Shown here in pieces: positions 1 to 11,769 of a DNA stretch of 64,000 bases. The stretch covers positions 142,317 to 206,316 of the forward strand of contig NZ_FYDO01000008.1 of assembly GCF_900187615.1 (NCBI RefSeq). The letters are read 5' to 3'. Position 1 is the stretch's first letter. Each line of letters opens with the position of its first letter. Under the pieces are notes generated by a model. It worked only from the letters and a program-made list of their open reading frames with translations. It was not told the DNA's origin and made no database searches. This DNA comes from Pseudomonas sp. Irchel s3f7 (lineage in GTDB: Bacteria; Pseudomonadota; Gammaproteobacteria; Pseudomonadales; Pseudomonadaceae). Made by a program: the position numbers and the translations under genes.

Positions 1-7
1 CGTCGTC

Positions 8-1486
8 ATGCAGCGGGTCATCAGGGATGCGCAAGCCACATCGGAGGGGATGAGTACGCTGCAAGCCAAAGTCGCCCTCATCCAGAAACACTTTCCGCCG
101 ACCGTCGCCAGTCTGTTTGCCATCCCGCGAATGGGCAGCGGCGACGTGCTGGAATGGTGGACCGAACTGGGCGGCCAACCCACGCCCTATGCCGACCTCA
201 ACGAGGACGCGCAACGACGGTTGCTGGAAACCTATGAAGTGCGACAGACGTCCCTTGGACAGCTGGCGGACGAACTGCAAAAACGCGGTCAACCGACGGA
301 AGCGGATGACCTGCGCAGCCTGCTCGGCGCGCCTGAGCTGGACAAACTCTACAGCCTCAACGGTGAGCCTTTGGTGGTGCGCTGGAACCTGCGTCCGCCC
401 AAACCGATCGTGCCGCCGGTGGTACCTCTCGCTCCGGTCGTGCCGCCATCGCGTCGAGGCTGGTGGATCGCGGCGGCCTTGCTCGCGTTGTTGCTGCTGC
501 TTCTGGCGCTCTGGCTCTGGTGGTTCCTGCACCGTGAGCCGGTTGTTGTGGTTCCGCCTGTCGCGCCAGTGGCGCCAGTGGTGACGCCGGTTGAGAAACC
601 GGTTGAACCTGCTCCCGAGCCTGTCGTGGAACCGGAACCGAAACCTGCTCCGGTACCAGCACCCGCGCCAGAACCGGTACCAGTACCAGTACCGGAACCC
701 AAGCCGGTCCCGCCACCAAAACCAGCACCGGAACCCAAGCCGATCCCGCCACCCAAACCGGTTCCACCACCCAAACCGGTAGTGGCTGCCCCGCCACCAG
801 CCCCAACGCTGGACAACTTCGCATGCCGTAAAAATGCGCCGAACTCAGAGATCCCGCAATTCGTGGTGGTGCTCGACACCTCGGGTTCGATGAACTTGAA
901 CATCAAGTCAGTGAAAGCCGACGAGGACTGGTTCTTCGGTAGTGACCTCAACAAGCTCCTGGACCCGAACCGCACCATGCGGCTCACCGCCAGACCCAGC
1001 CGCATGGACGTCGCCAAGGACTCGCTGGCCAGCATGATCAACGGGCTGGACCCGAAGATCGACACACGCCTGATCACCTTCGCCGGCTGCGAAAGAACAC
1101 CGGACCGGGGTGTGTTCAGGTTCGGCGACCGCCCGAGGCTGATCAACGGGATTCGAGGTCTGGTTCCCGACGATGGCACACCGCTGGCCGACAGCCTGGC
1201 CCACGCGGCGAGTACCGTCGACGGGCGCAATAACGATGCGGTTATCGTGATGTTTGTCGACGGAGAAGACGGTTGCGGGCAGGACGTTTGCGCGGTATCC
1301 CGTCGAATCGCCAGGGAACAACCGCGCCTGCGGGTCAACGTGGTGAAAATCGGTGTTGGCGGCCCGTCACGTTGCATCGCTGAAAACACCGGCGGCCGGG
1401 TTTACAACAGCACCAACGCGGCTGAACTGGGCAACCAGTTGAAACAGGCAAGCAAGGAATTATCCAGCAATGCCAAGTGTGATTAG
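8..1486 (+). CDS. VWA-domain membrane protein with proline-rich linker (5' end may lie outside the window)
   Basis: The protein has an alpha-helical N-terminal part (about 1-130), one very hydrophobic membrane segment (about 151-174), a Pro/Glu/Lys/Val-rich linker (about 176-265) and a C-terminal von Willebrand factor A domain. The metal-ion site is visible as D290-T-S292-G-S294, with a later DGTPLAD motif and an FVDGEDGCG motif. This predicts a membrane-anchored protein whose VWA domain, probably periplasmic, binds a partner protein. The reading frame is open to the window edge, so the true start could be upstream of position 8. Similar architectures occur near SrfABC-type clusters, but the neighbours needed to decide are outside the window. 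Specific function is not recognised. Confidence 0.7.
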   Translation: MQRVIRDAQATSEGMSTLQAKVALIQKHFPPTVASLFAIPRMGSGDVLEWWTELGGQPTPYADLNEDAQRRLLETYEVRQTSLGQLADELQKRGQPTEADDLRSLLGAPELDKLYSLNGEPLVVRWNLRPPKPIVPPVVPLAPVVPPSRRGWWIAAALLALLLLLLALWLWWFLHREPVVVVPPVAPVAPVVTPVEKPVEPAPEPVVEPEPKPAPVPAPAPEPVPVPVPEPKPVPPPKPAPEPKPIPPPKPVPPPKPVVAAPPPAPTLDNFACRKNAPNSEIPQFVVVLDTSGSMNLNIKSVKADEDWFFGSDLNKLLDPNRTMRLTARPSRMDVAKDSLASMINGLDPKIDTRLITFAGCERTPDRGVFRFGDRPRLINGIRGLVPDDGTPLADSLAHAASTVDGRNNDAVIVMFVDGEDGCGQDVCAVSRRIAREQPRLRVNVVKIGVGGPSRCIAENTGGRVYNSTNAAELGNQLKQASKELSSNAKCD

Positions 1487-1517
1487 CTTGGGAGCATGCT
1501 GAAATGAAGTGACCCCA

Positions 1518-1588
1518 TTCGCGAGCAGGCTCGCTCCCACAGGGTTTGTGTCGATCACAAATACAGTGTTGGAGCCTGCTCGCGATGG
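1518..1588. repeat. REP-type inverted repeat pair
   Basis: Two arms, GCGAGCAGGCTCGCTCC and GGAGCCTGCTCGCGAT, face each other across a short spacer between two convergent genes. It is one of about 14 similar elements in the window and probably forms a transcript-end hairpin. Confidence 0.7.
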
Positions 1589-1689
1589 CTATCTCAGAGG
1601 CGCCTCAACGAAACCGGTCAACATCATGCCGCAAGTCTGCGCCAGGCTTTCCAGCCCCTAGGCAGTCACAGCCACAGTGCCACATCGAT

Positions 1690-2610
1690 TCAGCTCAGGT
1701 GCTCGACCGCCGGTAATTCCATGGCCCGAACCTCACCCAAGAGGAAAACGCTGAGGCGGCGCAAACGTTCACCTCCAGGGCGGGTTTTCGGCCAGACCAG
1801 GTAATAATTCTCACCGCTGGCGACGGCTGTCGGCCACGGCAAACTCAGACGTCCCTGCGCAACATCCTCCGCCACCATCAGCAAATCGCCCATGGACACA
1901 CCATAGCCTCGGGCGGCAGCAATCATGCCCAGTTCCAGTGTGTCGAACACCTGCCCGCCCTTGAGCGAGACTTGATCGGTCAGGCCCATGCGCTCCAGCC
2001 ACTTGCGCCAGTCACGGCGGTCCGGCGTCGGGTGCAGCAGCTCGGCGCTGGCCAGGCGCGCAACGTCCCACGGTTGATCCTTCAGAAGATTCGGTGCGCC
2101 CACCGGAATCAGCTCTTCGGGGAATAGGAAAGTCGTCTCCCAGTCCGGAGGAAAATGCCCGTTGCTGAGGATGACGGCACAGTCAAAGGGTTCGTGATTG
2201 AAGTCCACCGTATCGATGTCCATCCAGGCGCTGGTCAATTGCACTTCGTTGCCCGGTTGCAGATGACGGAAGCGGCTGAGGCGCGCCAGCAACCAGCGCA
2301 TGGTCAGGGTCGACGGGGCTTTCATGCGCAGGATGTCGTCTTCGGCACGCAGGGTGTTGCAGGCCCGCTCCAGGGCTGTGAAACCCTCGCGAATACCCGG
2401 CAACAGCAAACGGGCCGACTCGGTCAGTTGCAGGTTGCGGCCACTGCGGTGAAACAAGCGGCAGGCAAAATGATCTTCCAGCGTACGAATATGCCGGCTG
2501 ACCGCACTTTGGGTGATCGACAGTTCTTCGGCGGCGCGGGTAAACGAACTGTGCCGCGCCGCCGCTTCGAATGCGCGCAGGGCATACAAGGGAGGAAGAC
2601 GACGTGACAT
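1690..2610 (-). CDS. LysR-family transcriptional regulator (GcvA-like)
   Basis: This 306-residue protein begins MSRRLPPLYALRAFEAAARH, the N-terminal winged helix-turn-helix typical of GcvA/AmpR-type LysR regulators, with the recognition helix around ITQSAVSRHIRTLE. The C-terminal part is the effector-binding domain. The start at 2610 is preferred over the longer frame because AGGAG lies about 8 bases upstream of it. It is divergent from the MATE transporter gene that begins about 150 bp away, so it may control that gene. That link is inferred from position only, and the inducer is unknown. Confidence 0.85.
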   Translation of the reverse strand: MSRRLPPLYALRAFEAAARHSSFTRAAEELSITQSAVSRHIRTLEDHFACRLFHRSGRNLQLTESARLLLPGIREGFTALERACNTLRAEDDILRMKAPSTLTMRWLLARLSRFRHLQPGNEVQLTSAWMDIDTVDFNHEPFDCAVILSNGHFPPDWETTFLFPEELIPVGAPNLLKDQPWDVARLASAELLHPTPDRRDWRKWLERMGLTDQVSLKGGQVFDTLELGMIAAARGYGVSMGDLLMVAEDVAQGRLSLPWPTAVASGENYYLVWPKTRPGGERLRRLSVFLLGEVRAMELPAVEHLS

Positions 2611-2762
2611 CAGGAATGCTCCTACAGCGGGACTCGCCAACCCTAGCAGAAACTATTCAGCATGAGTTTGAATCATGCCATCTATCCTTTTTATCCCTTT
2701 GTGCAATCCCCGCAAAGCGCCGAGAATCGACGCTTTCCTGTTCTCTCTGATATTCGAGCGTG

Positions 2763-4166
2763 ATGACCATGCAGCATCCAGCGCGTATTGAACTCTGGGC
2801 CATCCTGCGGCTGGCGGGGCCGTTGATTGCCTCGCAGTTGGCGCACATGTTGATGGTCCTCACCGACACATTGATGATGGCGCGCCTGAGTCCCGAGGCG
2901 CTGGCCGGTGGCGGGCTCGGTGCGGCGACCTATTCGTTCGTGTCGATTTTCTGCATCGGCGTGATTGCCGCGGTCGGCACCCTGGTGGCGATCCGGCAAG
3001 GTGCCGGCGACATCCTCGGAGCGACCCGATTGACCCAGGCCGGGTTATGGCTGGCGTGGCTGATGGCACTGGTTGCCGGCCTGCTGCTGTGGAACCTCAA
3101 ACCGGTCCTGCTGCTGTTTGGCCAAACCGAAACCAACGTCAACGCGGCCGGTCAGTTTTTGATCTTCCTGCCGTTCGCTCTGCCCGGTTACCTGAGCTTC
3201 ATGGCCCTGCGCGGGTTCACCAGTGCCATCGGCCGCGCAACACCGGTAATGGTCATCAGCGTGGGCGGTACGGTCGCCAACTTCTTGCTCAACTATGCGT
3301 TGATCACCGGCATGTTCGGCCTGCCAAAACTGGGGCTGATGGGGATCGGGCTCGTGACGGCGATTGTCGCCAACCTCATGGCGCTGGCACTGGCGTGGCA
3401 CATCCGTCGGCACTCGGCCTACAACGACTATCCGCTGCGCCAGGGTCTATCGCGACTCAACCGTCAGTACCTGAAGGAGCTGTGGCGCCTGGGCCTGCCG
3501 ATTGGTGGCACCTATGCGGTGGAAGTCGGGCTGTTTGCTTTCGCCGCGCTGTGCATGGGCACCATGGGCAGTACGCAACTGGGCGCGCACCAGATCGCCC
3601 TGCAGATCGTGTCGGTGGCGTTCATGGTGCCGGCGGGGATTTCTTACGCGATCACCATGCGCATCGGTCAGCACTACGGCGCCGGGCAACTGTTGAGCGC
3701 ACGCCTGGCTGGCCGTGTCGGCATAGTCTTCGGCGCGGTGGCGATGTTGTGTTTCGCGATGGTGTTCTGGCTGCTGCCGAATCAATTGGTGGGTCTGTTC
3801 CTCGACCACAATGACCCGGCCTTCCGCGAAGTCATCAGTCTGGCGGTGAGCCTGTTGGCGGTGGCCGCGTGGTTCGAGCTGTTCGACGGCGTGCAAACCA
3901 TTGCCATGGGTTGCATTCGCGGGCTCAAGGATGCGAAGACCACGTTCCTCGTCGGCCTGGGTTGCTACTGGCTGATTGGCGCGCCTGCGGCCTGGTGGAT
4001 GGCGTTTCACCTGAACTGGGGACCGACCGGCGTCTGGTGGGGTTTGGCGCTGGGGCTGGCGTGCGCGGCGGTGAGCCTGACGCTTGGATTTGAGTGGAAG
4101 ATGAAACGGATGATCGAGCGCGAGCCAGCGCAACGGAACGGTTTCACAGTCGCTCAGCCAGACTGA
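2763..4166 (+). CDS. MATE-family multidrug efflux transporter (NorM-like)
   Basis: A roughly 467-residue polytopic membrane protein with about 12 hydrophobic segments in two similar halves, as expected for the MATE family, which exports cationic drugs in exchange for Na+ or H+. Its start region (LWAILRLAGPLIASQLAHM) and the loop after the second helix (DTLMMARLSPEALAGGGLG) are typical of NorM-type proteins. GTG 2760, ATG 2763 and ATG 2769 are all possible starts and none has a strong ribosome binding site. A divergent LysR gene lies upstream. Substrate cannot be read from the sequence. Confidence 0.85.
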   Translation: MTMQHPARIELWAILRLAGPLIASQLAHMLMVLTDTLMMARLSPEALAGGGLGAATYSFVSIFCIGVIAAVGTLVAIRQGAGDILGATRLTQAGLWLAWLMALVAGLLLWNLKPVLLLFGQTETNVNAAGQFLIFLPFALPGYLSFMALRGFTSAIGRATPVMVISVGGTVANFLLNYALITGMFGLPKLGLMGIGLVTAIVANLMALALAWHIRRHSAYNDYPLRQGLSRLNRQYLKELWRLGLPIGGTYAVEVGLFAFAALCMGTMGSTQLGAHQIALQIVSVAFMVPAGISYAITMRIGQHYGAGQLLSARLAGRVGIVFGAVAMLCFAMVFWLLPNQLVGLFLDHNDPAFREVISLAVSLLAVAAWFELFDGVQTIAMGCIRGLKDAKTTFLVGLGCYWLIGAPAAWWMAFHLNWGPTGVWWGLALGLACAAVSLTLGFEWKMKRMIEREPAQRNGFTVAQPD

Positions 4167-4170
4167 GATC

Positions 4171-4260
4171 CCTGTAGGAGCTGGCTTGCCAGCGATAGCG
4201 ATGACCGTCACATCATCGCTGGCTGTCAGGCCATCATCGCCGGCAAGCCAGCTCCTACAG
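4171..4260. repeat. REP-type inverted repeat pair
   Basis: CTGTAGGAGCTGGCTTGCC on the left faces GGCAAGCCAGCTCCTACAG on the right. It sits between the convergent MATE and EAL genes. Confidence 0.8.
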
Positions 4261-4275
4261 GTGACTTGTGGCGCC

Positions 4276-5949
4276 TTAACTAACGATTTCCATCATCGGC
4301 TGCTGTCTGGCGTCGAACGTCAGGTACTCCACCAACTCGGCCAGCGGCAACGGTTTGCTGATCAAATACCCTTGCACCTGATCGCAATCAAACCCGCGCA
4401 ACAAATCCAGCTGCTCCGGCGTTTCCACGCCTTCAGCCACGACCTCGAGGTTGAGGTTGTGCGCCAGGTTGATCATCGCGTGGACCAGTTTGCGGTTCTC
4501 CTCGCGCTGCTCCATGCCGCCGACAAAGCTCTTGTCGATCTTCAGCAGCGTGATCGGCAGGCTGTTGAGGTGCACGAACGACGAAAAACCCGTTCCGAAG
4601 TCGTCGAGGGAGAAGCGCACACCGAGGCGCCCGAGGGCGTCCATGGTCTGCTTGACCAGATCGCTGCGACGCATGACCGCGGTTTCGGTCAATTCGAATT
4701 CCAGCCATTGCGCCTCGACACCGCGTTCGGCGATCAAACGGCTCAGGGTCGAGAGCAACTGGCTGTCCTGGAACTGGCGGAACGACAGGTTGATTGCCAT
4801 GTGCAGCGGCGGCAAGCCCAGTTCAAGCAACGCCTGCATGTCGCGCAACGCCCGGGAAATCACCCAGTAGCCCAGCGGCACGATCAGGCCGCTTTGCTCG
4901 GCCAGCGGCACGAATTCACTCGGTGGCAGCAAACCGCGCTCGGCATGACGCCAACGGACCAGGGCTTCGAGGCCGACGATCTCCCCGTCTTCAAGGTTCA
5001 GCCGTGGCTGGTAATGCAGTTCCAGTTCGTCACGACGCAACGCCCGGCGCAGTTCGCTTTCAAGGTCGGCGATGCTGCGGGCATTGCGGTTGATGCGTTC
5101 GTTGAAAATGTGAAAGGTGCAGCCCTGGGTGCTCTTGGCCTGTTGCATGGCGATGTGCGCGTGCCACATCAGCGGGTCCGCACCGGCCTGGGCCCGTGCA
5201 TGGGCAATGCCCAGGCTGGAGCCGATCAGCAGGCTTTCGCCATCGACCCAATAAGGCTCGGCCAATGCTTCGCTGATGCGCTCGGCCATCCACTCGGCAC
5301 GCTGGGGAGCGCGACGAGTGTCGATCAGCAGAGCAAATTCATCACTGCCCAGGCGCGCCAACTGATCGCCGGCCTCAAGCTGGCTCTTGAGCCGCGCCAC
5401 CACTTGCAGGATCAGGCGGTCACCGGCCTGATGACCGAGGGCATCATTGGCGTAACGGAAATTGTCGAGGTCGAGGTGACCGAGAGCCAGACCGCGCCCG
5501 TCGTTTTCCGCCAGCCGCGCTGTCAGCAAGGTCTGAAAACCCTGGCGATTGGCGATGCCGGTCAGCGGGTCTTGCTCGGCCAGGCGTTGCAGGGTGTTTT
5601 CCAGCACGCCACGTTCGCGCACATGGCGCAGGCAACGGCGCAACATGCCGTGATCGAGCAGATCGCGCACCAACCAGTCACTCACGCCATCGGGCGGGGT
5701 CTGGGGCTCGTGATCCAGCAGCAACACCGTCGGCAGATTGCAACGGCCGGGTGCCGGCTGAAGTGCCGGGATCGTCAATAACACCGCGCTGCGGTTGTCA
5801 TCGAACAGACTGCTGACCGAGTCCCAGCTCGGCGCACTGATAAGCACGGCCGTGCTCCCCATCGGAGCCAGACACTCGCGCAACAACGCTGCCCACGCTG
5901 GCTCTTCGGCCAGTAACAGCAAACGCAAGGGTTCGACAGGCGTAGACAA
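4276..5949 (-). CDS. Degenerate GGDEF / EAL c-di-GMP phosphodiesterase (ProE-like)
   Basis: A 557-residue cytoplasmic protein with three parts: an N-terminal REC-like region without an obvious phosphoacceptor pattern (about 1-115), a GGDEF domain (about 125-285) and an EAL domain (about 295-545). The cyclase signature is RLGSDEF rather than GGDEF, so cyclase activity is doubtful. The EAL domain keeps the catalytic landmarks: EALVRW, NLSFRQF, FELTET, DDFGTGFSS, KIDKSF, EGVET and QGYLISKPL. It should therefore hydrolyse c-di-GMP, with the GGDEF domain perhaps binding GTP to regulate it. The position next to rep matches that of ProE in P. aeruginosa, from general knowledge. It has no membrane segments. 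Confidence 0.88.
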   Translation of the reverse strand: MSTPVEPLRLLLLAEEPAWAALLRECLAPMGSTAVLISAPSWDSVSSLFDDNRSAVLLTIPALQPAPGRCNLPTVLLLDHEPQTPPDGVSDWLVRDLLDHGMLRRCLRHVRERGVLENTLQRLAEQDPLTGIANRQGFQTLLTARLAENDGRGLALGHLDLDNFRYANDALGHQAGDRLILQVVARLKSQLEAGDQLARLGSDEFALLIDTRRAPQRAEWMAERISEALAEPYWVDGESLLIGSSLGIAHARAQAGADPLMWHAHIAMQQAKSTQGCTFHIFNERINRNARSIADLESELRRALRRDELELHYQPRLNLEDGEIVGLEALVRWRHAERGLLPPSEFVPLAEQSGLIVPLGYWVISRALRDMQALLELGLPPLHMAINLSFRQFQDSQLLSTLSRLIAERGVEAQWLEFELTETAVMRRSDLVKQTMDALGRLGVRFSLDDFGTGFSSFVHLNSLPITLLKIDKSFVGGMEQREENRKLVHAMINLAHNLNLEVVAEGVETPEQLDLLRGFDCDQVQGYLISKPLPLAELVEYLTFDARQQPMMEIVS

Positions 5950-6213
5950 GCTAGCTCCCTAGACTCTGCAAAGATGTAGGCGACCGGCATTATGCCGTGC
6001 CGATAACCAATGGCAATGACATCAATTATCAAAACGCGGTCTTTGTATCTGGAATTACGAACATTAGCCGCAAATTTATTGCGCATCCTGCGTGAAAGTA
6101 ACAAAACCGGCAAATACAGAAAGCGTTGTACGTCACAAGTCGGACAGAGCAGCACAATTCGCTGAGCCTGTTAAAATGCCGGCCCATTTCGTGACTGACT
6201 TCTGAATTTACGT

Positions 6214-8223
6214 ATGTCCCGACTCAATCCCCGGCAGCAAGAAGCCGTGAACTACGTCGGCGGCCCTCTATTGGTGCTCGCCGGCGCAGGCTCCGGCAAG
6301 ACCAGCGTGATCACGCGCAAAATCGCGCACCTGATCCAGAACTGCGGCATCCGCGCCCAGTACATCGTCGCCATGACCTTCACCAACAAGGCCGCACGCG
6401 AGATGAAGGAGCGGGTCGGCACCCTGCTGCGCGCCGGCGAAGGCCGCGGGCTGACCGTCTGCACCTTCCACAACCTGGGCCTGAACATCATCCGCAAGGA
6501 ACACGTGCGGCTGGGCTACAAACCGGGCTTCTCGATTTTCGACGAGACCGACGTCAAAGCCCTGATGACCGACATCATGCAGAAGGAATACTCGGGCGAA
6601 GACGGCGTCGACGAGATCAAGAACATGATCGGCGCCTGGAAAAACGACCTGATCCTGCCGCCCCAGGCCCTGGAAAACGCGCGCAACCCCAAGGAGCAGA
6701 CCGCTGCCATCGTCTACACCCACTACCAGCGCACGCTCAAGGCGTTCAACGCGGTGGACTTCGACGACCTGATCCTGCTGCCGGTGAAGCTGTTTGAAGA
6801 GCACGCCGACATCCTGGAAAAGTGGCAGAACAAGGTGCGTTACCTGCTGGTCGACGAATACCAGGACACCAACGCCAGCCAATATTTGCTGGTGAAAATG
6901 CTCATCGGCAAACGCAACCAGTTCACCGTGGTAGGCGACGACGACCAGTCGATCTACGCCTGGCGGGGTGCGCGGCCGGAAAACCTGATGCTGCTCAAGG
7001 ACGATTACCCGTCCCTGAAAGTGGTGATGCTGGAGCAGAACTACCGCTCCACCAGCCGCATCCTGCGCTGCGCCAACGTGTTGATCTCGAACAACCCGCA
7101 CGAATTCGAAAAGCAGCTGTGGAGCGAGATGGGTCACGGCGACGAGATCCGCGTGATCCGTTGCCGCAACGAAGACGCCGAAGCCGAGCGCGTGGCCGTG
7201 GAAATCCTCAGCCTGCACTTGCGCACCGATCGCCCGTACAGCGACTTTGCGATCCTCTATCGCGGCAACTACCAGGCCAAGCTGATCGAGCTGAAGTTGC
7301 AGCATCACCAGGTGCCGTATCGCCTGTCCGGTGGCAACAGCTTCTTCGGGCGTCAGGAAGTCAAAGACCTGATGGCGTACTTCCGCCTGATCGTGAACCC
7401 TGACGACGACAACGCCTTCCTGCGGGTGATCAACGTACCGCGCCGCGAAATCGGCTCGACCACGCTGGAAAAGCTCGGCAACTACTCCACCGAACGCAAG
7501 ATCTCGATGTACGCCGCCACCGATGAAATCGGCTTGGGCGAGCATCTGGACAGCCGCTTCACCGATCGCCTGTCGCGCTTCAAGCGTTTCATGGACCGGG
7601 TGCGCGAGCAGTGCGCGGGCGAAGACCCGATTTCAGCCCTGCGCAGCATGGTCATGGACATCGACTACGAGAACTGGCTGCGCACCAACAGCTCCAGCGA
7701 CAAGGCCGCCGATTACCGCATGGGTAACGTCTGGTTCCTGATCGAGGCGCTGAAGAACACCCTGGAAAAAGACGAAGACGGCGAAATGACCGTCGAAGAC
7801 GCCATCGGCAAACTCGTCCTGCGCGACATGCTCGAACGTCAGCAGGAAGAAGAAGACGGCGCCGAAGGCGTGCAGATGATGACCTTGCATGCGTCCAAAG
7901 GCCTGGAATTCCCCTACGTGTTCATCATGGGCATGGAAGAGGAAATCCTCCCGCACCGCTCCAGCATCGAAGCCGACACCATCGAAGAAGAACGCCGCCT
8001 GGCCTACGTGGGTATTACCCGCGCACGTCAAACGCTGGCGTTCACCTTCGCCGCCAAGCGTAAGCAGTATGGTGAGATCATTGATTGCGCGCCCAGCCGC
8101 TTCCTCGATGAGCTGCCGCCGGACGATCTGGCGTGGGAAGGCAACGACGATACACCGACCGAAGTCAAAGCCGTGCGGGGCAATAGCGCATTGGCGGATA
8201 TACGCGCGATGTTAAAGCGCTAG
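6214..8223 (+). CDS. rep: ATP-dependent DNA helicase Rep
   Basis: A 669-residue superfamily 1 (UvrD/Rep) helicase, close to the 673 residues of E. coli Rep. Motifs appear in order: AGAGSGKT (Walker A), TFTNKAAREM (Ia), DEYQDTN (II), GDDDQSIYAWRGA (III), QNYRST (IV), HASKGLEFPYV (V) and VGITRAR (VI). Rep moves 3' to 5' and clears proteins ahead of replication forks. It is transcribed divergently from the EAL gene across a 264-bp gap, and xpt follows 57 bp downstream in the same direction. Rep is preferred over UvrD because of the length and the N-terminal MSRLNPRQQEAV. Confidence 0.95.
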   Translation: MSRLNPRQQEAVNYVGGPLLVLAGAGSGKTSVITRKIAHLIQNCGIRAQYIVAMTFTNKAAREMKERVGTLLRAGEGRGLTVCTFHNLGLNIIRKEHVRLGYKPGFSIFDETDVKALMTDIMQKEYSGEDGVDEIKNMIGAWKNDLILPPQALENARNPKEQTAAIVYTHYQRTLKAFNAVDFDDLILLPVKLFEEHADILEKWQNKVRYLLVDEYQDTNASQYLLVKMLIGKRNQFTVVGDDDQSIYAWRGARPENLMLLKDDYPSLKVVMLEQNYRSTSRILRCANVLISNNPHEFEKQLWSEMGHGDEIRVIRCRNEDAEAERVAVEILSLHLRTDRPYSDFAILYRGNYQAKLIELKLQHHQVPYRLSGGNSFFGRQEVKDLMAYFRLIVNPDDDNAFLRVINVPRREIGSTTLEKLGNYSTERKISMYAATDEIGLGEHLDSRFTDRLSRFKRFMDRVREQCAGEDPISALRSMVMDIDYENWLRTNSSSDKAADYRMGNVWFLIEALKNTLEKDEDGEMTVEDAIGKLVLRDMLERQQEEEDGAEGVQMMTLHASKGLEFPYVFIMGMEEEILPHRSSIEADTIEEERRLAYVGITRARQTLAFTFAAKRKQYGEIIDCAPSRFLDELPPDDLAWEGNDDTPTEVKAVRGNSALADIRAMLKR

Positions 8224-8229
8224 AATTGA

Positions 8230-8853
<624 letters not shown>

Positions 8854-8870
8854 AGCCGCACCGCAACCCC

Positions 8871-8962
8871 CCTGTAGGAGCTAGCCTGCTAGCGATGGCG
8901 TCGTGTCAGTCACAATCTTCATGACTGACAGACTGAAATCGCTAGCAGGCTAGCTCCCACAG
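8871..8962. repeat. REP-type inverted repeat pair
   Basis: CTGTAGGAGCTAGCCTGCTAGCG on the left is matched by CGCTAGCAGGCTAGCTCCCAC on the right, across a spacer of about 45 bp. It sits between two convergent genes. Confidence 0.8.
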
Positions 8963-8981
8963 TTGGTTTTGGGATGGGCAG

Positions 8982-10901
<1,920 letters not shown>

Positions 10902-11002
10902 CCGAACCTCCCTCGCATTCCATGGTATGGGGTTGGACCGAGCTTGCCGGGTCTTTGCTGCATTGAACAGCCTGTAAAAAACCATCGCCCCACACAAAAA
11001 CC

Positions 11003-11103
11003 GTGTAGGAGCGAGCATGCTCGCGAAGGACTCTCAGACGCCGCGGGGTTTCAGGTTCGCCAAGTTATCGTTAACGACCATCGCGAGCAGGCTCGCTCCT
11101 ACG
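11003..11103. repeat. REP-type inverted repeat pair
   Basis: GTGTAGGAGCGAGCATGCTCGCG faces CGCGAGCAGGCTCGCTCCTAC across about 55 bp, upstream of the acetyl-CoA hydrolase-family gene. Confidence 0.75.
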
Positions 11104-11128
11104 GTAAGCAACAAAAATCGCAGGCACA

Positions 11129-11153
11129 AAAAAGCCGCTCGAAAGCGGCTTCT
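11129..11153 (-). terminator. Rho-independent terminator of the cytochrome c5 gene
   Basis: On the minus strand AAGCCGCTTTCGAGCGGCTT is followed by a run of T, 20 bases after the cytochrome stop codon. Confidence 0.85.
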
Positions 11154-11173
11154 TCGCGAAAGAGGCGGGCTGG

Positions 11174-11599
11174 TTACAGACCGGACATCTCTTTGATGGC
11201 GCCCTTCAGCTCGTCGTCGGAGCAGTCGGCGCAGGTGCCTTTAGGCGGCATCGCGTTGATACCGGTAATGGCTTTGGCCAGGATGCCGTCGAGGCCGCCC
11301 TGGTGATCGGCGCGTTCTTTCCAGGCCGCTTTGTCGCCGACTTTCGGCGCGCCCAACAGGCCGGTGCCGTGGCAAGCGTTGCAATGCTTGGCAATAACAT
11401 CTTTAGGTGCCTTGGCACCACCGCCGCCGCCAGCCGAAGCGGCGACTTCCATGCCCTTGCACTCTTTACCTGTCACACAGACCTGGCCGACCGGCTCAAG
11501 GCGTTTGGCAATTTCGTCGTTGGTCGCAGCTTGAGCGCTGGCAGCCCATAGGGCCAATACGGTTGCTGGTACAGCCAGCATTTTCATAATTAGATTCAC
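11174..11599 (-). CDS. Cytochrome c5 family protein (periplasmic c-type cytochrome)
   Basis: A 141-residue exported monoheme cytochrome. A signal peptide (MNLIMKMLAVPATVLALW, cleaved after AQA) precedes a single CNACH heme-attachment motif at about residue 73. The distal methionine ligand is probably in INAMPPKGTCADC, which also carries the two extra cysteines typical of cytochrome c5. A Gly-rich stretch (SAGGGGGAK) separates the N-terminal segment from the heme domain. GTG at 11599 is chosen because GAGGG lies 7 bases upstream, although ATG at 11587 would also leave a signal peptide. It shuttles electrons in the periplasm; its partner oxidase is not in the window. Confidence 0.88.
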   Translation of the reverse strand: MNLIMKMLAVPATVLALWAASAQAATNDEIAKRLEPVGQVCVTGKECKGMEVAASAGGGGGAKAPKDVIAKHCNACHGTGLLGAPKVGDKAAWKERADHQGGLDGILAKAITGINAMPPKGTCADCSDDELKGAIKEMSGL

Positions 11600-11769
11600 G
11601 CGTTCACCCTCAATGGTGGCTAGTCACGCCTACGGCCACGGTTCGCAGGCGGGCGCAAGTATAGCGGTAAGCCCGTCGCACTGAAACAACCCCAAAGTCG
11701 AAGGGGTCTTAGGCGGCGGCGGAAAAGCCGCCTGACCGCCTCTGCGAGGCTGACAGGACGCCGCTTCTC

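Noticed and set aside
4186..5781. 531-codon open frame on the + strand
   Set aside because: It is antisense to the EAL phosphodiesterase gene, whose motifs are clear. High GC makes long antisense frames common here, and the translation shows no domain.
5775..6155. 126-codon frame on the - strand upstream of the EAL gene
   Set aside because: Its C-terminal half overlaps the EAL gene start in another frame and the rest is low-complexity promoter DNA. No ribosome binding site or family was seen.
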